Source: Pradoshia sp. D12
GTDB taxonomy: Bacteria; Bacillota; Bacilli; Bacillales; Pradoshiaceae
Length of the DNA stretch: 64,000 nt
Direction: 5' to 3'
Assembly: GCF_008935075.1 (NCBI RefSeq)
Contig: NZ_CP044545.1
Span: 3,723,587 to 3,787,586, forward strand
The translations under genes were made by a program, and so were the position numbers. This document shows, piece after piece, positions 41,504 through 50,287 of this stretch. The notes under the pieces are model-generated. The model worked only from the letters and a program-made list of their open reading frames with translations, ran no database searches and had not been told where the DNA came from. Numbering within the stretch: the stretch's first letter is position 1; each line of letters begins with the position of its first letter.

Positions 41504-42556
41504 TTAGAACTTGTCTTGTGTGATGATTCTTCCTCCTGCCGCTTTCTTCAAGCGATTCATGATTGCAATCCCAATCCCATCCTCCGGATACACTTCTCCG
41601 AAAATTAGATCTGGCTGCTCTTTATCAAATTGGCGCAGCACTCCATACATTTTTTCAGCCACAGTGTCCAGCTGCTCACGGCTTCCGCCAGTAATAATAA
41701 CATCAGCTTCATACAAATGGGCATGTTCGTCAACCGTGTACACACCCACTCGCTTACCTAAGTCCCGCTCTTCATTTATTAATGTTTGGATAAACTGAGG
41801 GGTACCCTCAACCAAGGTCAATGGGGCTTTCGGTGCGTAATGTGTATATTTCATACCAGGAGCTTTCGGTGCATCACTGTCCTTCACCAAGCCAGGGTCC
41901 ACAGACACTTCACCGACTACCTTCTCCAGTTGTTCACGCGTAATACCACCAGGTCTAAGTATTTGCGGAATACTGCCAGTCACATCAAGTACTGTTGATT
42001 CCAAGCCAACCCCAGTTGGACCTCCATCCACGATCCCAGCAATTTTACCATCTAAATCCTCGCGAACATGCTCTGCTGTTGTCGGACTTGGTTTACCAGA
42101 CAGATTTGCACTTGGCGCGGCTGTGGGACAGCCCGCCTTTTTCAGTAAATCCAATGCCACCGGATGATCCGGCATTCGGATCGCTACTGATGAAAGACCT
42201 GCTGTTACAACATCCGGGAACACGCCCTCTTTCTTTTGGAAAATTAGCGTCAACGGACCTGGCCAAAATTGTTCCATTAGTTTATCTGCGACTGCAGGAA
42301 TTTCTCCCACCAATCCATGAACCTGTTCCTTTTCTCCAATATGGACGATTAAAGGATTATCACTCGGTCTTCCCTTCGCCTCATAAATAGCTGCTACAGA
42401 CCCTCCAAGTAAAGCATTTGCTCCAAGTCCATAAACCGTTTCAGTCGGAAAAGCAATCAGCTCTCCGGCTTTCAATTTTTGGGCCGCATCCATCAATTGT
42501 GGATAACCCTCTTCTTTATCCACAGTTTTATCCACTGTCCACATTTTTGTTTCCAC
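41504..42556 (-). CDS. ywlC: L-threonylcarbamoyladenylate synthase (Sua5/YwlC)
   Basis: A protein of about 350 residues that makes threonylcarbamoyl-AMP from threonine, bicarbonate and ATP for the t6A37 modification of tRNAs decoding ANN codons. The N-terminal YrdC domain contains GELIAFPTETVYGLGANAL and the KGRPSDNPLIVHI motif; the C-terminal Sua5 domain starts after the PGMKYTHYAPKAPL linker. GTG at 42556 fits the GGCAGG upstream best; GTG 42565 or ATG 42544 are alternatives. Its first codons contain three DnaA-box sequences, part of the cluster at 42498-42719. Confidence 0.94.
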   Translation of the reverse strand: METKMWTVDKTVDKEEGYPQLMDAAQKLKAGELIAFPTETVYGLGANALLGGSVAAIYEAKGRPSDNPLIVHIGEKEQVHGLVGEIPAVADKLMEQFWPGPLTLIFQKKEGVFPDVVTAGLSSVAIRMPDHPVALDLLKKAGCPTAAPSANLSGKPSPTTAEHVREDLDGKIAGIVDGGPTGVGLESTVLDVTGSIPQILRPGGITREQLEKVVGEVSVDPGLVKDSDAPKAPGMKYTHYAPKAPLTLVEGTPQFIQTLINEERDLGKRVGVYTVDEHAHLYEADVIITGGSREQLDTVAEKMYGVLRQFDKEQPDLIFGEVYPEDGIGIAIMNRLKKAAGGRIITQDKF

Positions 42557-42719
42557 TATTATCACCTGCCACCAATCTACAACATTCTCTATAAATTACT
42601 TATTAAATAAGGATTCCTCGACATTTTTCACAAAATCACCTTGCAAGTATAAAAGAATTTATACAATAAAACAAGCTTTATCCACAGTCTGTGAATAAAG
42701 CCAATAAAATCGTGGATAA
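42498..42719. promoter_or_regulatory. DnaA-box cluster at ywlC-ywlB
   Basis: Perfect TTATNCACA boxes at 42498-42506, 42516-42524, 42678-42686 and 42690-42698; one-mismatch boxes at 42528-42536, 42625-42633 and 42711-42719. The cluster spans the 5' end of ywlC and the ywlC-ywlB gap. From memory, chromatin studies of B. subtilis DnaA report a stable binding cluster at this same gene pair, so it appears conserved. Confidence 0.85.
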
Positions 42720-42727
42720 TTTCATCC

Positions 42728-43162
42728 TTATAGGGCTCTTTCCATGATATATGTTTCATTTATTGTCCACACCTTTTCCACAACCGAGGAATCTCTTACG
42801 TCTTTAGGAATCTCCCCGTTTTTCACTCTTTCAAATTGAAGAGCCTCAAAAAATCCTAACGCTTGCAGTTTATTCGATATCAGAAATATCTTTTTCAACC
42901 CTTTTTCCTTTGCTAAAGCCAAGATCGTTTCAAACAGGGCAGGTACTTGCACCTGAGCCTCCTCTTTAAACAGAAAAGACCTAAGCACCCCATAATCTCC
43001 ACATGGCTCCAGACCAATCATTCCTTTAATAGAGCCTTCTTCTTTTAATAAAACAAATTTTCCTGAACTAATGTCTTCATGATGCAGCTCAACTCCTTGA
43101 GGTGCCGCAAACCGCTCAATTCCTTCAATATCGGTACTTTTTGATATAGATAAATAATACAC
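42728..43162 (-). CDS. ywlB: YwlB, GNAT-like N-acetyltransferase
   Basis: A 144-residue protein of the GNAT fold matching B. subtilis YwlB by position and pattern. The GMIGLEPCGDYGVLRSFLFK segment forms the central strands, and LKKIFLISNKLQALGFFEALQFERV the acetyl-CoA side and C-terminal strands. The substrate is unknown; annotation as an arginine-biosynthesis acetyltransferase is common for the family but unproven. It lies immediately upstream of the DnaA-box cluster. Confidence 0.8.
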   Translation of the reverse strand: MYYLSISKSTDIEGIERFAAPQGVELHHEDISSGKFVLLKEEGSIKGMIGLEPCGDYGVLRSFLFKEEAQVQVPALFETILALAKEKGLKKIFLISNKLQALGFFEALQFERVKNGEIPKDVRDSSVVEKVWTINETYIMERAL

Positions 43163-43234
43163 CTTCTATTCTCCCTTCACTATCAAATCACAACTACTAT
43201 ATGGATATGAATTAATAGGGAAAATAGAACCGGA

Positions 43235-43375
43235 TCAGGCTGATTATCCGGTTGGCTGCTATTTTGGCAAATTCAGCTGAATTCTATGCCAGTTCGGCTG
43301 AATTCTGTTCAACTTCGGCTGGTATTTCCCAGTTTCCCGCTCTATTCTGAAACCACTTCGGCTCCAGCACAACAC
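43235..43375. repeat. Degenerate TTCGGCTGAATT short repeats
   Basis: Three to five copies of TTCGGCTG/TTCAGCTGAATTCT-like words spaced roughly 20-30 bp, between ywlB and spoIIR. They are the reverse complement of the words at 37680-37850. No gene is visible in 43163-43424. Confidence 0.6.
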
Positions 43376-43424
43376 TTCCTATTTGTACTTTTAACTTGAT
43401 TTGCTCCGAGTACTATTCTGTTTC

Positions 43425-44237
43425 TCAAAACAAATCCTTCAAGATCTCTTTTAAAAAGAATTTCACCTTAACCGGCTCTTCATCCTGATTTTCATAAACA
43501 GGAGGGGCGATATCTTGTCCGGCTTCTTCAGACTGGTTCTCGTAATCCATTTGCGTTTCTTGATCTTCTGCCTTTTCAATCGATTTATCCGTTTGGGCGG
43601 CAGTCTTAATCGGTTGTATTTTTTGATCATCCGTTTGCGTTTGTTCTGCAGTTTCCTCGTTCATACTATTATTAACTGGCTCAACTTCTTCAGCTGACTC
43701 TTCATACGCTGAATCATTTGCTACAGCTGTTCCGCTGTTGAAATCCAGAAAGCATAGCGGCGGGAAAAGGACGCACCACCAGTTCTCACCTTGACCCTCA
43801 CCCAATGTGATTTTAATAGCTTCATACTTGCCTGCCGGATATAAATATTGTCCATATAGCTTAGTTGGAAAAACAGTTTCACCAAAATCAACCTGTATCT
43901 TTTGTACATTACCTTCTTTGACCATAACATCTTCAGCTATAGCTTCTATATCAGACAAACGGGAACCAATCACTTTTCTGGCTTCCTCAATTGAAGTTAA
44001 TTCTGCTACCCATTTGTTAATTTCTTTATTGACCTCATCCCTGATGGATCGTTTCAATTCCTGGTCAGCTTCTTTATTACTGTTTGCTAAGATCCGTAAG
44101 CGGATCGCTTCATTCGGGATTACTTGAACCTCTGTTTCTGTCGCAGAAGAACTGTTTTTCGGTGTAATCATTCCAGTCATTGTTGCCGCACAAAGTAATA
44201 CAATATATATTAAAGGCAAATATTTTTTTGCCATCAT
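43425..44237 (-). CDS. spoIIR: Stage II sporulation protein SpoIIR
   Basis: A protein of about 270 residues secreted by the forespore that triggers SpoIIGA to process pro-sigma-E in the mother cell. A membrane/signal segment (about 7-23) is followed by the conserved domain IPNEAIRLRILANSNKEADQ and ENWWCVLFPPLCFLDF (about 40-165). The remaining ~100 residues are an acidic Glu/Gln/Asp linker ending in a basic patch (KVKFFLKEILKDLF) that resembles the family C-terminus, so the linker is probably an expansion. ATG 44237 is preferred over GTG 44246, which lies too close to AAGGGA. A sigma-F promoter is expected but was not identified. Confidence 0.92.
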   Translation of the reverse strand: MMAKKYLPLIYIVLLCAATMTGMITPKNSSSATETEVQVIPNEAIRLRILANSNKEADQELKRSIRDEVNKEINKWVAELTSIEEARKVIGSRLSDIEAIAEDVMVKEGNVQKIQVDFGETVFPTKLYGQYLYPAGKYEAIKITLGEGQGENWWCVLFPPLCFLDFNSGTAVANDSAYEESAEEVEPVNNSMNEETAEQTQTDDQKIQPIKTAAQTDKSIEKAEDQETQMDYENQSEEAGQDIAPPVYENQDEEPVKVKFFLKEILKDLF

Positions 44238-44370
44238 CGTAAACACCGTCCCTTCACTTACAAACAGTGTGGACAGTTTTTTTCTATCTTAAACTATAAT
44301 TATCTGAATTTTATTTCTACTGCGTTTTATTTACCGCATTCTTGAAATTAAGGGAAGGGAGAGTATAAAA

Positions 44371-44742
44371 ATGGATAATTTTTTGATGGATGATGGTGGG
44401 TTCTTTGGCATTTTTTTAACTGGATTTCCAATCATCTTTGGTATTATTTTTATTTTAGTCATTGGCACTTTTCTATTTATTATCATCAAAAGCCTATCTA
44501 AATGGAGTCATAATAATAAACAGCCCAGGCTGAATGTAGTTGCTAAGGTTGTCACCAAACGATCAGAGAGCAGAGGAAGTGACAATTCGTCCAGTACCTG
44601 GTATTATGCGACGTTTGAGATGGAAAGCGGCGACCGAATGGAATTGACTTTAAGTGGAAAAGACTACGGGATGTTAGCAGAAGGAGATATTGGGAATCTA
44701 TCTTTTCAGGGCACACGGTATCTCGGATTTTTGAGAATCTAG
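44371..44742 (+). CDS. DUF2500 family membrane protein
   Basis: A 123-residue protein of the DUF2500 family, function unknown. One membrane span (about 14-40) is followed by a soluble C-terminal domain with VVAKVVTKRSESRG, STWYYATFEMESGDRMEL and the YGMLAEGDIGNLSFQGTRYLGF end typical of the family. AGGGAAGGGAG precedes the ATG. Its TAG stop is formed by the first bases (CTAGCTTC) of the repeat element starting at 44739. It is divergent from spoIIR. Confidence 0.82.
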   Translation: MDNFLMDDGGFFGIFLTGFPIIFGIIFILVIGTFLFIIIKSLSKWSHNNKQPRLNVVAKVVTKRSESRGSDNSSSTWYYATFEMESGDRMELTLSGKDYGMLAEGDIGNLSFQGTRYLGFLRI

Positions 44743-45227
44743 CTTCGACTCCTAGCTCCTCGAGGTCATAAGGATAGCCACTACGGAGGTCAACAGGAAG
44801 TTGATCACAAAGACGTTGCCACACGATGTGGCGTTCTTAGTCTTTGTTCCTTAATAGCCTCCCTTCATGCCTCTCCTTATGCTTGTCGGAGCTGGGCAGT
44901 CGCCTCAGCTTTTTATGTAATCCAGCTTCTGGGCCTAGGAGCTCGAGTCATAAGCAAATACTCTACAGGAGGGAAGAACGCCTCCCTCCGAGTATTCATC
45001 TTATGCTCGTCGCGGGCCTACAGGATGTTGGTCATGAAGACATTGCCACAGGACGTGGCGTTCTTAGTCTTCGTTCATCGATACAGGCTCTTCAGCTTTT
45101 TATGTAATCTAGCTTCAACGGCTAGAAGCTCAGGACATAAGCATGACCTCTGCGGGAGGGAAGAGCACCTCCCTCCGAGCCCCTGTCTTATGCTCCTCGC
45201 TTCTGATCAAGCCGTTTCAGCTTTTTA
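44739..45227 (+). repeat. Structured intergenic repeat elements (locus 3)
   Basis: Three consecutive plus-strand elements. Unit d (44739-44915) is an A hairpin whose GGAGG/CCTCC loop is replaced by a nested B-like hairpin and by TCAAC-AGGAA-GTTGA with loop motif CAGGAAG (44794-44800). Unit b (44922-45101) is A plus B with CAGGATG (45021-45027) and CAGGACG (45049-45055). Unit a (45109-45226) is A alone with AACGGCT/AGCCGTT, AGAAGC/GCTTCT, GGACATAAG/CTTATG-TCC and GGGAGG/CCTCCC stems. All end in AGCTTTTTAT. The left end supplies the stop codon of the DUF2500 gene and the right end the last codons of prmC. Confidence 0.87.
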
Positions 45228-46080
45228 TTTCGCCAAAGACCATTCGATCTTTTCCGTTGATATCGAACAGGACTTCTACATGGGCTTCAGGGTAAACAGC
45301 TTGCATTAGTTCTGCTACTTGCTCTCCCTGACCGGCGCCTACTTCAAATCCAACCAATGCTTTGTCTGCAAGTACACTTGGCAGATCTGATGTAATTTGG
45401 CGATAACAATCCAAGCCATCATTTCCAGCAAACAAGGCGAGATGAGGTTCATGGTTTTTAACCACATCCGAAAGGATTGCATGATCTGATTCAGGAATAT
45501 AAGGAGGATTAGAAAGAAGAACATTCACCCTTTTACCAGCATCTATTAATGGTTTGAGCAAATCCCCCTGCAAGAACGCCACCTCAGCCTGAAGGCGTTG
45601 AGCATTTTCAGCTGCCTGTTTCAATGCTTTCTCTGACAAATCGACAGCCGTCACTTTCATACCTGGGCATTCCAAGGCCATCGTAATCGCAATAATCCCG
45701 CTGCCTGTCCCAATATCAGCCATGTCCAGCTTCTCTTCAGGATTGAAAAGCTTTTTTAGTTTAGCTAAGGCATGAAATATCAGCTCTTCCGTTTCAGGAC
45801 GCGGAATCAATACATCTCCATTCACCAGAAATGTCCTGCCATAAAACTCCTCGCTGCCAATTATATGCTGCACAGGTACTGCTTCGATTCCATGCTTTTT
45901 TACATCCTTTATAAAGATAGCTTCTTCCTCTTCCGTTAACTCATCATGCATATTCGCAAGCATTTGAGCACGGGATAGACCCAGCTGATTCATCAACAGC
46001 CATTCTCCAGCATTTTCATCACGGCCATTCTCCCTTAAAAAAGAAGAAGCCCATCGAAGAGCTTCATACACTTTCATCAT
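45217..46080 (-). CDS. prmC: Release factor glutamine methyltransferase PrmC
   Basis: A 287-residue SAM-dependent enzyme that methylates the Gln of the GGQ motif in release factors. The SAM-binding motif is ADIGTGSGIIAITMAL, and the catalytic NPPY is in LLSNPPYIPESDH. The N-terminal helical RF-binding domain is present. GGAGGA precedes the start. It follows prfA by two bases, encoding enzyme and substrate together. Its last codons (…IKS stop) are formed by the end of repeat element a, so the native C-terminus may have been altered. Confidence 0.95.
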   Translation of the reverse strand: MMKVYEALRWASSFLRENGRDENAGEWLLMNQLGLSRAQMLANMHDELTEEEEAIFIKDVKKHGIEAVPVQHIIGSEEFYGRTFLVNGDVLIPRPETEELIFHALAKLKKLFNPEEKLDMADIGTGSGIIAITMALECPGMKVTAVDLSEKALKQAAENAQRLQAEVAFLQGDLLKPLIDAGKRVNVLLSNPPYIPESDHAILSDVVKNHEPHLALFAGNDGLDCYRQITSDLPSVLADKALVGFEVGAGQGEQVAELMQAVYPEAHVEVLFDINGKDRMVFGEIKS

Positions 46081-46082
46081 TC

Positions 46083-47153
46083 TTAATCCTCCGCATTTTG
46101 AAGACGGCTAGCCTGGTCCTCAACAATCAATGCATCAATCACTTCATCCAATTTGCCTTCCATGATTTGATCCAGCTTTTGAATGGTTAATCCAATGCGG
46201 TGATCTGTAACACGGTTTTGCGGATAATTATACGTACGGATACGTTCTGAGCGATCCCCTGTTCCGACTGCAGATTTACGAGCACTGTCATACTCAGCCT
46301 GTGCTTCCTGCTGGAATTTATCATAAATACGAGCACGCAATACTTTCATTGCTTTCTCTTTGTTTTTAATCTGGGATTTTTCATCCTGGCAGGATACAAC
46401 AATCCCCGTAGGAACGTGAGTAAGACGTACAGCTGACATGGTAGTGTTAACACTTTGTCCGCCCGGTCCGCTGGATGCAAACGTATCTACACGGATATCT
46501 TTGTCATGAACTTCAACCTCAACCTCTTCTGCCTCCGGTAAGCAAGCCACAGTCGCTGTTGATGTGTGAATACGACCGCCTGATTCTGTTTCAGGGACAC
46601 GTTGTACACGATGGGCACCGTTTTCGAATTTCATCTTGGAGTATGCGCCATTTCCATTAATCATAAAGATGATTTCTTTATAACCGCCAAGCCCCGTTGG
46701 ATTTGAATCCATTACATCAATCTTCCATCCTTGTGCCTCAGCATAACGGCTGTACATTCTATAAAGACTTCCTGCGAATAGGGCCGCTTCATCACCGCCG
46801 GCTGCTCCGCGAATTTCCATAATAACGTTTTTATCATCATTAGGATCTTTGGGAATTAGCAATACTTTAAGCTTTTCTTCCAACTCTTTCATTTGTCCGG
46901 AAAGTTCATCTACTTCTTCCTTCACCATTTCACGCATTTCAGCATCCAGCTTCTCTTCAAGCATTGCTTTCGCATCAACAAATTGGGAACGTACATCTTT
47001 ATATTCTCGATACGCAAAGACAGTCTCCTGAATATCTGATTGTTCCTTGGAATATTCGCGAAGCTTCTTAGTGTCATTTACGATTTCCGGGTCACTCAAA
47101 AGCTCATTTAATTTGTCATATCGGTCTTCTACCGCTTGTAAACGATCGATCAA
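46083..47153 (-). CDS. prfA: Peptide chain release factor 1
   Basis: A 356-residue factor that recognises UAA and UAG and triggers peptide release. The GGQ motif is in [17 protein letters not shown], and the RF1-type recognition region is [22 protein letters not shown] at 47153 was chosen because it has GAGGTGA six bases upstream and gives [19 protein letters not shown], aligning with B. subtilis RF1 and its length; a GTG three codons earlier lies inside that ribosome-binding site. Confidence 0.96.
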   Translation of the reverse strand: MIDRLQAVEDRYDKLNELLSDPEIVNDTKKLREYSKEQSDIQETVFAYREYKDVRSQFVDAKAMLEEKLDAEMREMVKEEVDELSGQMKELEEKLKVLLIPKDPNDDKNVIMEIRGAAGGDEAALFAGSLYRMYSRYAEAQGWKIDVMDSNPTGLGGYKEIIFMINGNGAYSKMKFENGAHRVQRVPETESGGRIHTSTATVACLPEAEEVEVEVHDKDIRVDTFASSGPGGQSVNTTMSAVRLTHVPTGIVVSCQDEKSQIKNKEKAMKVLRARIYDKFQQEAQAEYDSARKSAVGTGDRSERIRTYNYPQNRVTDHRIGLTIQKLDQIMEGKLDEVIDALIVEDQASRLQNAED

Positions 47154-47302
47154 TTTCTTCACCTCATTAACAGGTTTTTAAAAGAGGTTTTTACCTCAGT
47201 ATTTGATTTGTTTATTGTACCACAATCAGACGGAAACGAAAAAAAGAGACGGCAAAGATGAACATACATCCTTTAATCTGCCATACCCTTTTATTTCTGA
47301 CA

Positions 47303-47345
47303 TACAAAAACACCCCCAAATTCCACTTATTCCTCCGGAGGTGTT
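47303..47345 (-). terminator. tdk: tdk terminator
   Basis: On the minus strand AACACCTCC pairs with GGGGGTGTT (one T-G pair) across a 19-nt loop, followed by five T, eight bases after the tdk stop. Confidence 0.8.
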
Positions 47346-47353
47346 CATTCCTT

Positions 47354-47992
47354 TTAAAGCCTGTTTGTTTTTATGTTTTCGATACCACCGTTAATCGGTG
47401 TATGTACCGTTTCTTGTTTGCCTGGTACTTCATGATGATGACGGCATCTTGGCTCATAGGATTCCGATGCACCCACTAAAATAACAGGGTCCTCATAGCC
47501 TGCAGGCTTCTTATCAATCAAACGCTGCGTCCGGCTTGCAGGGGATCCGCATACGGAACAAACTGCCTGTAGTTTTGTTACCTGTTCTGCCAGGCACATT
47601 AACTCCGGCATCGGCCCGAATGGCTCTCCTCTAAAATCCTGATCAAGGCCAGCCAGGATTACTCGATAGCCGCTGTCTGCCAAATGCTGAGCAACCTGTA
47701 CAATTTCTTCGTCAAAAAACTGCACTTCATCAATGGCAATTAAATCTGTATCTAAATCTATATGATCGAAGATATGGGATGAATGCGTAATGCCTTTGGC
47801 AATAACAGAAGTTCCATTGTGGGAAACCACCGCTTCCTCACTGTATCGATTATCAATAGCCGGTTTGAAAACAGCAATGGATTGCTTAGCAAAGACCGCT
47901 CTCCTTACCCTGCGAATCAGTTCTTCAGATTTTCCGGAAAACATGCTGCCACAAATTAATTCTATCCAGCCAAATTGTTTCGTTTCGTACAT
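47354..47992 (-). CDS. tdk: Thymidine kinase
   Basis: A 212-residue type II thymidine kinase phosphorylating thymidine to dTMP in salvage. The P-loop GSMFSGKS is at residues 15-22, the Mg-binding DEVQFF follows at about 88, the lasso domain has zinc ligands CSVCGSPA, and a second ligand region ends in CRHHH. The tail beyond residue 195 ([13 protein letters not shown]...) is variable. It lies between rpmE and prfA as in B. subtilis. Confidence 0.95.
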   Translation of the reverse strand: MYETKQFGWIELICGSMFSGKSEELIRRVRRAVFAKQSIAVFKPAIDNRYSEEAVVSHNGTSVIAKGITHSSHIFDHIDLDTDLIAIDEVQFFDEEIVQVAQHLADSGYRVILAGLDQDFRGEPFGPMPELMCLAEQVTKLQAVCSVCGSPASRTQRLIDKKPAGYEDPVILVGASESYEPRCRHHHEVPGKQETVHTPINGGIENIKTNRL

Positions 47993-48223
47993 GTGTTGGG
48001 GTCTCCCTTCCTGTCTTTACTAGGTTCATTAGGATTTTGCTTGTAACATTCCTGCATTTACTATACCAATAGATAATTATACATCATAAACTGCTCAAGA
48101 AAAGATTTTTTATCATTTGTTAATAGAGACCTTTGTTGTTAAAAAATTGATATAACTCCTCTAAAAACATACAAACACAGACCAACATGTTTTTCTCAGT
48201 ACATTAGCCTGTGTCTGCCTTAA

Positions 48224-48262
48224 AGCAAAAAAACAGGCAAGCGGCTTACCCGCTGCCTGTTT
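48224..48262 (-). terminator. rpmE: rpmE terminator
   Basis: On the minus strand AAACAGGCA-GCGG pairs with CCGC-TTGCCTGTTT (one bulge), followed by a run of T, 14 bp after the rpmE stop. Confidence 0.9.
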
Positions 48263-48275
48263 CCGAAAATCAAAA

Positions 48276-48494
48276 TTATTGTTCTTGTTGTTGGGATTTG
48301 AAACCATACTTCTTGTTGAAACGCTCAACACGTCCATCAGCAGAAGCAAACTTTTGACGTCCAGTGTAGAATGGGTGGCATTCATTGCAAACCTCTACGC
48401 GCACCTCTTCTTTAACAGAGCCAGTTACAAATTCATTACCACAAGCACATTTAACAGTTGCTGTTTTGTAATTAGGGTGAATTCCTGTTTTCAT
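48276..48494 (-). CDS. rpmE: 50S ribosomal protein L31 (zinc-binding type)
   Basis: A 72-residue L31 that bridges the ribosomal subunits. Zinc ligands are in KCACGNEF and [11 protein letters not shown], so this is the zinc-containing form rather than the zinc-independent paralogue. ATG 48494 ([11 protein letters not shown]) has AAGGAG eight bases upstream and matches family length; a GTG three codons earlier overlaps the ribosome-binding site. It lies between rho and tdk. Confidence 0.96.
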   Translation of the reverse strand: MKTGIHPNYKTATVKCACGNEFVTGSVKEEVRVEVCNECHPFYTGRQKFASADGRVERFNKKYGFKSQQQEQ

Positions 48495-48617
48495 CTTTTC
48501 CACTCCTTCCGCCCTGAGTCTTTCGAAACAGAGTTATCAAGCGTGCTCTTTTTAGTATAAGCACACTCAAGATATTATAACAGACGTGTTATTTTAAATC
48601 AACAGCTACTGCTACTA

Positions 48618-49901
48618 TTACAAGATTCTTTTCGATCCGCCCGTTGACTTTTTCATCTCGTCATCGAGGTATTGAAAGAATTCTTGGTTGGTTTTAGTTT
48701 GTTTAAGTTTTCGTAACAGACGCTCAGCAAAATCAGGCATATCTGACATCGTTTTGCGAATAGCCCATAATTTTTCCAAATGGTCTTTCGGAATAATAAG
48801 CTCCTCTTTCCTTGTCCCAGATCGGCGAATATCAATAGCAGGGAATATTCTTCTTTCTGCTAGTGAGCGATCCAGGTGAAGCTCCATATTACCCGTTCCT
48901 TTAAATTCTTCGTAAATAACGTCATCCATTCTTGAACCTGTATCCACAAGAGCTGTTGCTAAAATGGTTAAGCTACCGCCTTCTTCAATATTACGGGCAG
49001 CTCCAAAGAAACGCTTCGGACGGTGAAATGCCGCCGGGTCAATCCCACCTGACAATGTTCTGCCGCTTGGAGGGATTACTAGGTTATAAGCACGTGCCAA
49101 TCTTGTTATACTATCCATTAAAATAATAACATCTCGTTTATGCTCAACCAGACGCATAGCACGCTCTAATACAAGCTCTGCTACTTTGATATGGTTTTCA
49201 GGAACCTCATCAAATGTTGAGCTGACTACATCTGCCTGTACAGATCGCTCGATATCTGTTACTTCCTCAGGACGCTCGTCAATTAAAAGGACGATTAATT
49301 CCGCATCCGGGTGATTCGTTGTAATGGCATTGGCGATTTCTTTAAGAAGCATCGTTTTACCAGCCTTTGGAGGTGCGACAATCAATCCACGTTGCCCAAA
49401 ACCAACAGGTGCTACGATATCCATTACACGTGTAGATACATTGCGGGGAGTTGTTTCAAGTACAACCTGACGATCAGGATACAGCGGAGTTAATGCAGGG
49501 AAATGCACCCTCTCCTTAGCTGATTCAGGATTATCCCCATTCACTGCTTCAACATGCAATAATCCATAATACCGTTCATTTTCTTTTGGAGGACGTACCT
49601 TACCGGATACTTTATCACCGTTTCTTAGATCAAATCGGCGAATCTGAGATGCCGAAATATAGATATCCTCTGAACTTGGTGAGTAATTGATCGGTCTTAG
49701 GAATCCAAACCCTTCAGATGGAATGATTTCTAAAACACCTTCCATGAATAGGTACCCATCTCGCTCCGCCTGAGCTTTTAAGATGGCAAAGATCAATTCT
49801 TTCTTTGTCAGCTTACTATAATAGGACACTTTATACTTTTTAGCTTGTTCATAAAGCTCTTTTAGCTTTAAATTCTCTAAATCGGAAATTGTTAATTCCA
49901 T
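48618..49901 (-). CDS. rho: Transcription termination factor Rho
   Basis: A 427-residue hexameric RNA helicase that ends transcription at C-rich unstructured sites. The N-terminal SAP-like and OB domains (about 1-125, with [13 protein letters not shown]) bind RNA; the ATPase domain has Walker A PPKAGKT at 177-183, [15 protein letters not shown] and [11 protein letters not shown] (Walker B), then the R-loop [25 protein letters not shown]. No long N-terminal insertion. In B. subtilis Rho also limits pervasive antisense transcription. Confidence 0.97.
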   Translation of the reverse strand: MELTISDLENLKLKELYEQAKKYKVSYYSKLTKKELIFAILKAQAERDGYLFMEGVLEIIPSEGFGFLRPINYSPSSEDIYISASQIRRFDLRNGDKVSGKVRPPKENERYYGLLHVEAVNGDNPESAKERVHFPALTPLYPDRQVVLETTPRNVSTRVMDIVAPVGFGQRGLIVAPPKAGKTMLLKEIANAITTNHPDAELIVLLIDERPEEVTDIERSVQADVVSSTFDEVPENHIKVAELVLERAMRLVEHKRDVIILMDSITRLARAYNLVIPPSGRTLSGGIDPAAFHRPKRFFGAARNIEEGGSLTILATALVDTGSRMDDVIYEEFKGTGNMELHLDRSLAERRIFPAIDIRRSGTRKEELIIPKDHLEKLWAIRKTMSDMPDFAERLLRKLKQTKTNQEFFQYLDDEMKKSTGGSKRIL

Positions 49902-50053
49902 TATGACACCACACTTCAGTAAATTAATTAGATTGATTTTAGTGATTTGTTTATTACTACATGGATAGGGTTATCAAGAAGAAAATATTTAGGAAGGTAA
50001 AAGGATGAGTTGCGGTTTAAATCCACGTAAACCATTTGTTGCTTTCATTAGCA

Positions 50054-50081
50054 ATTATATTCTATTCTATTTTTTTCTCAA
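50054..50081 (-). promoter_or_regulatory. rho: Sigma-A promoter of rho
   Basis: On the minus strand TTGAGA (50076-50081) and a perfect TATAAT (50054-50059) are separated by 16 bp, giving a rho leader of about 150 nt. The rest of 49902-50287 shows no gene. Confidence 0.7.
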
Positions 50082-50200
50082 AAACAAATCCATTTTACTC
50101 GCTTTTGATTCAGACTTCAACTATTAACATCACATAGAGGTTTTTAAAACTATTGCAACATTCTCAATATATCACAATTTCATAATTTTTATAATAAAGT

Positions 50201-50224
50201 CCTCCAGATTTTCACCTGGAGGAA
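50201..50224 (-). terminator. Probable murAB terminator
   Basis: TCCTCCAG and CTGGAGGA form an 8-bp stem with an 8-nt loop about 65 bp after the murAB stop. The following minus-strand sequence is A/T-rich but lacks a clean T run, so strength is uncertain. Confidence 0.6.
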
Positions 50225-50287
50225 CTACTATTTTTATCTAAATTACGTTTTCATAACCAAATTTGGTTTCTTATTTAGATTGTTACA

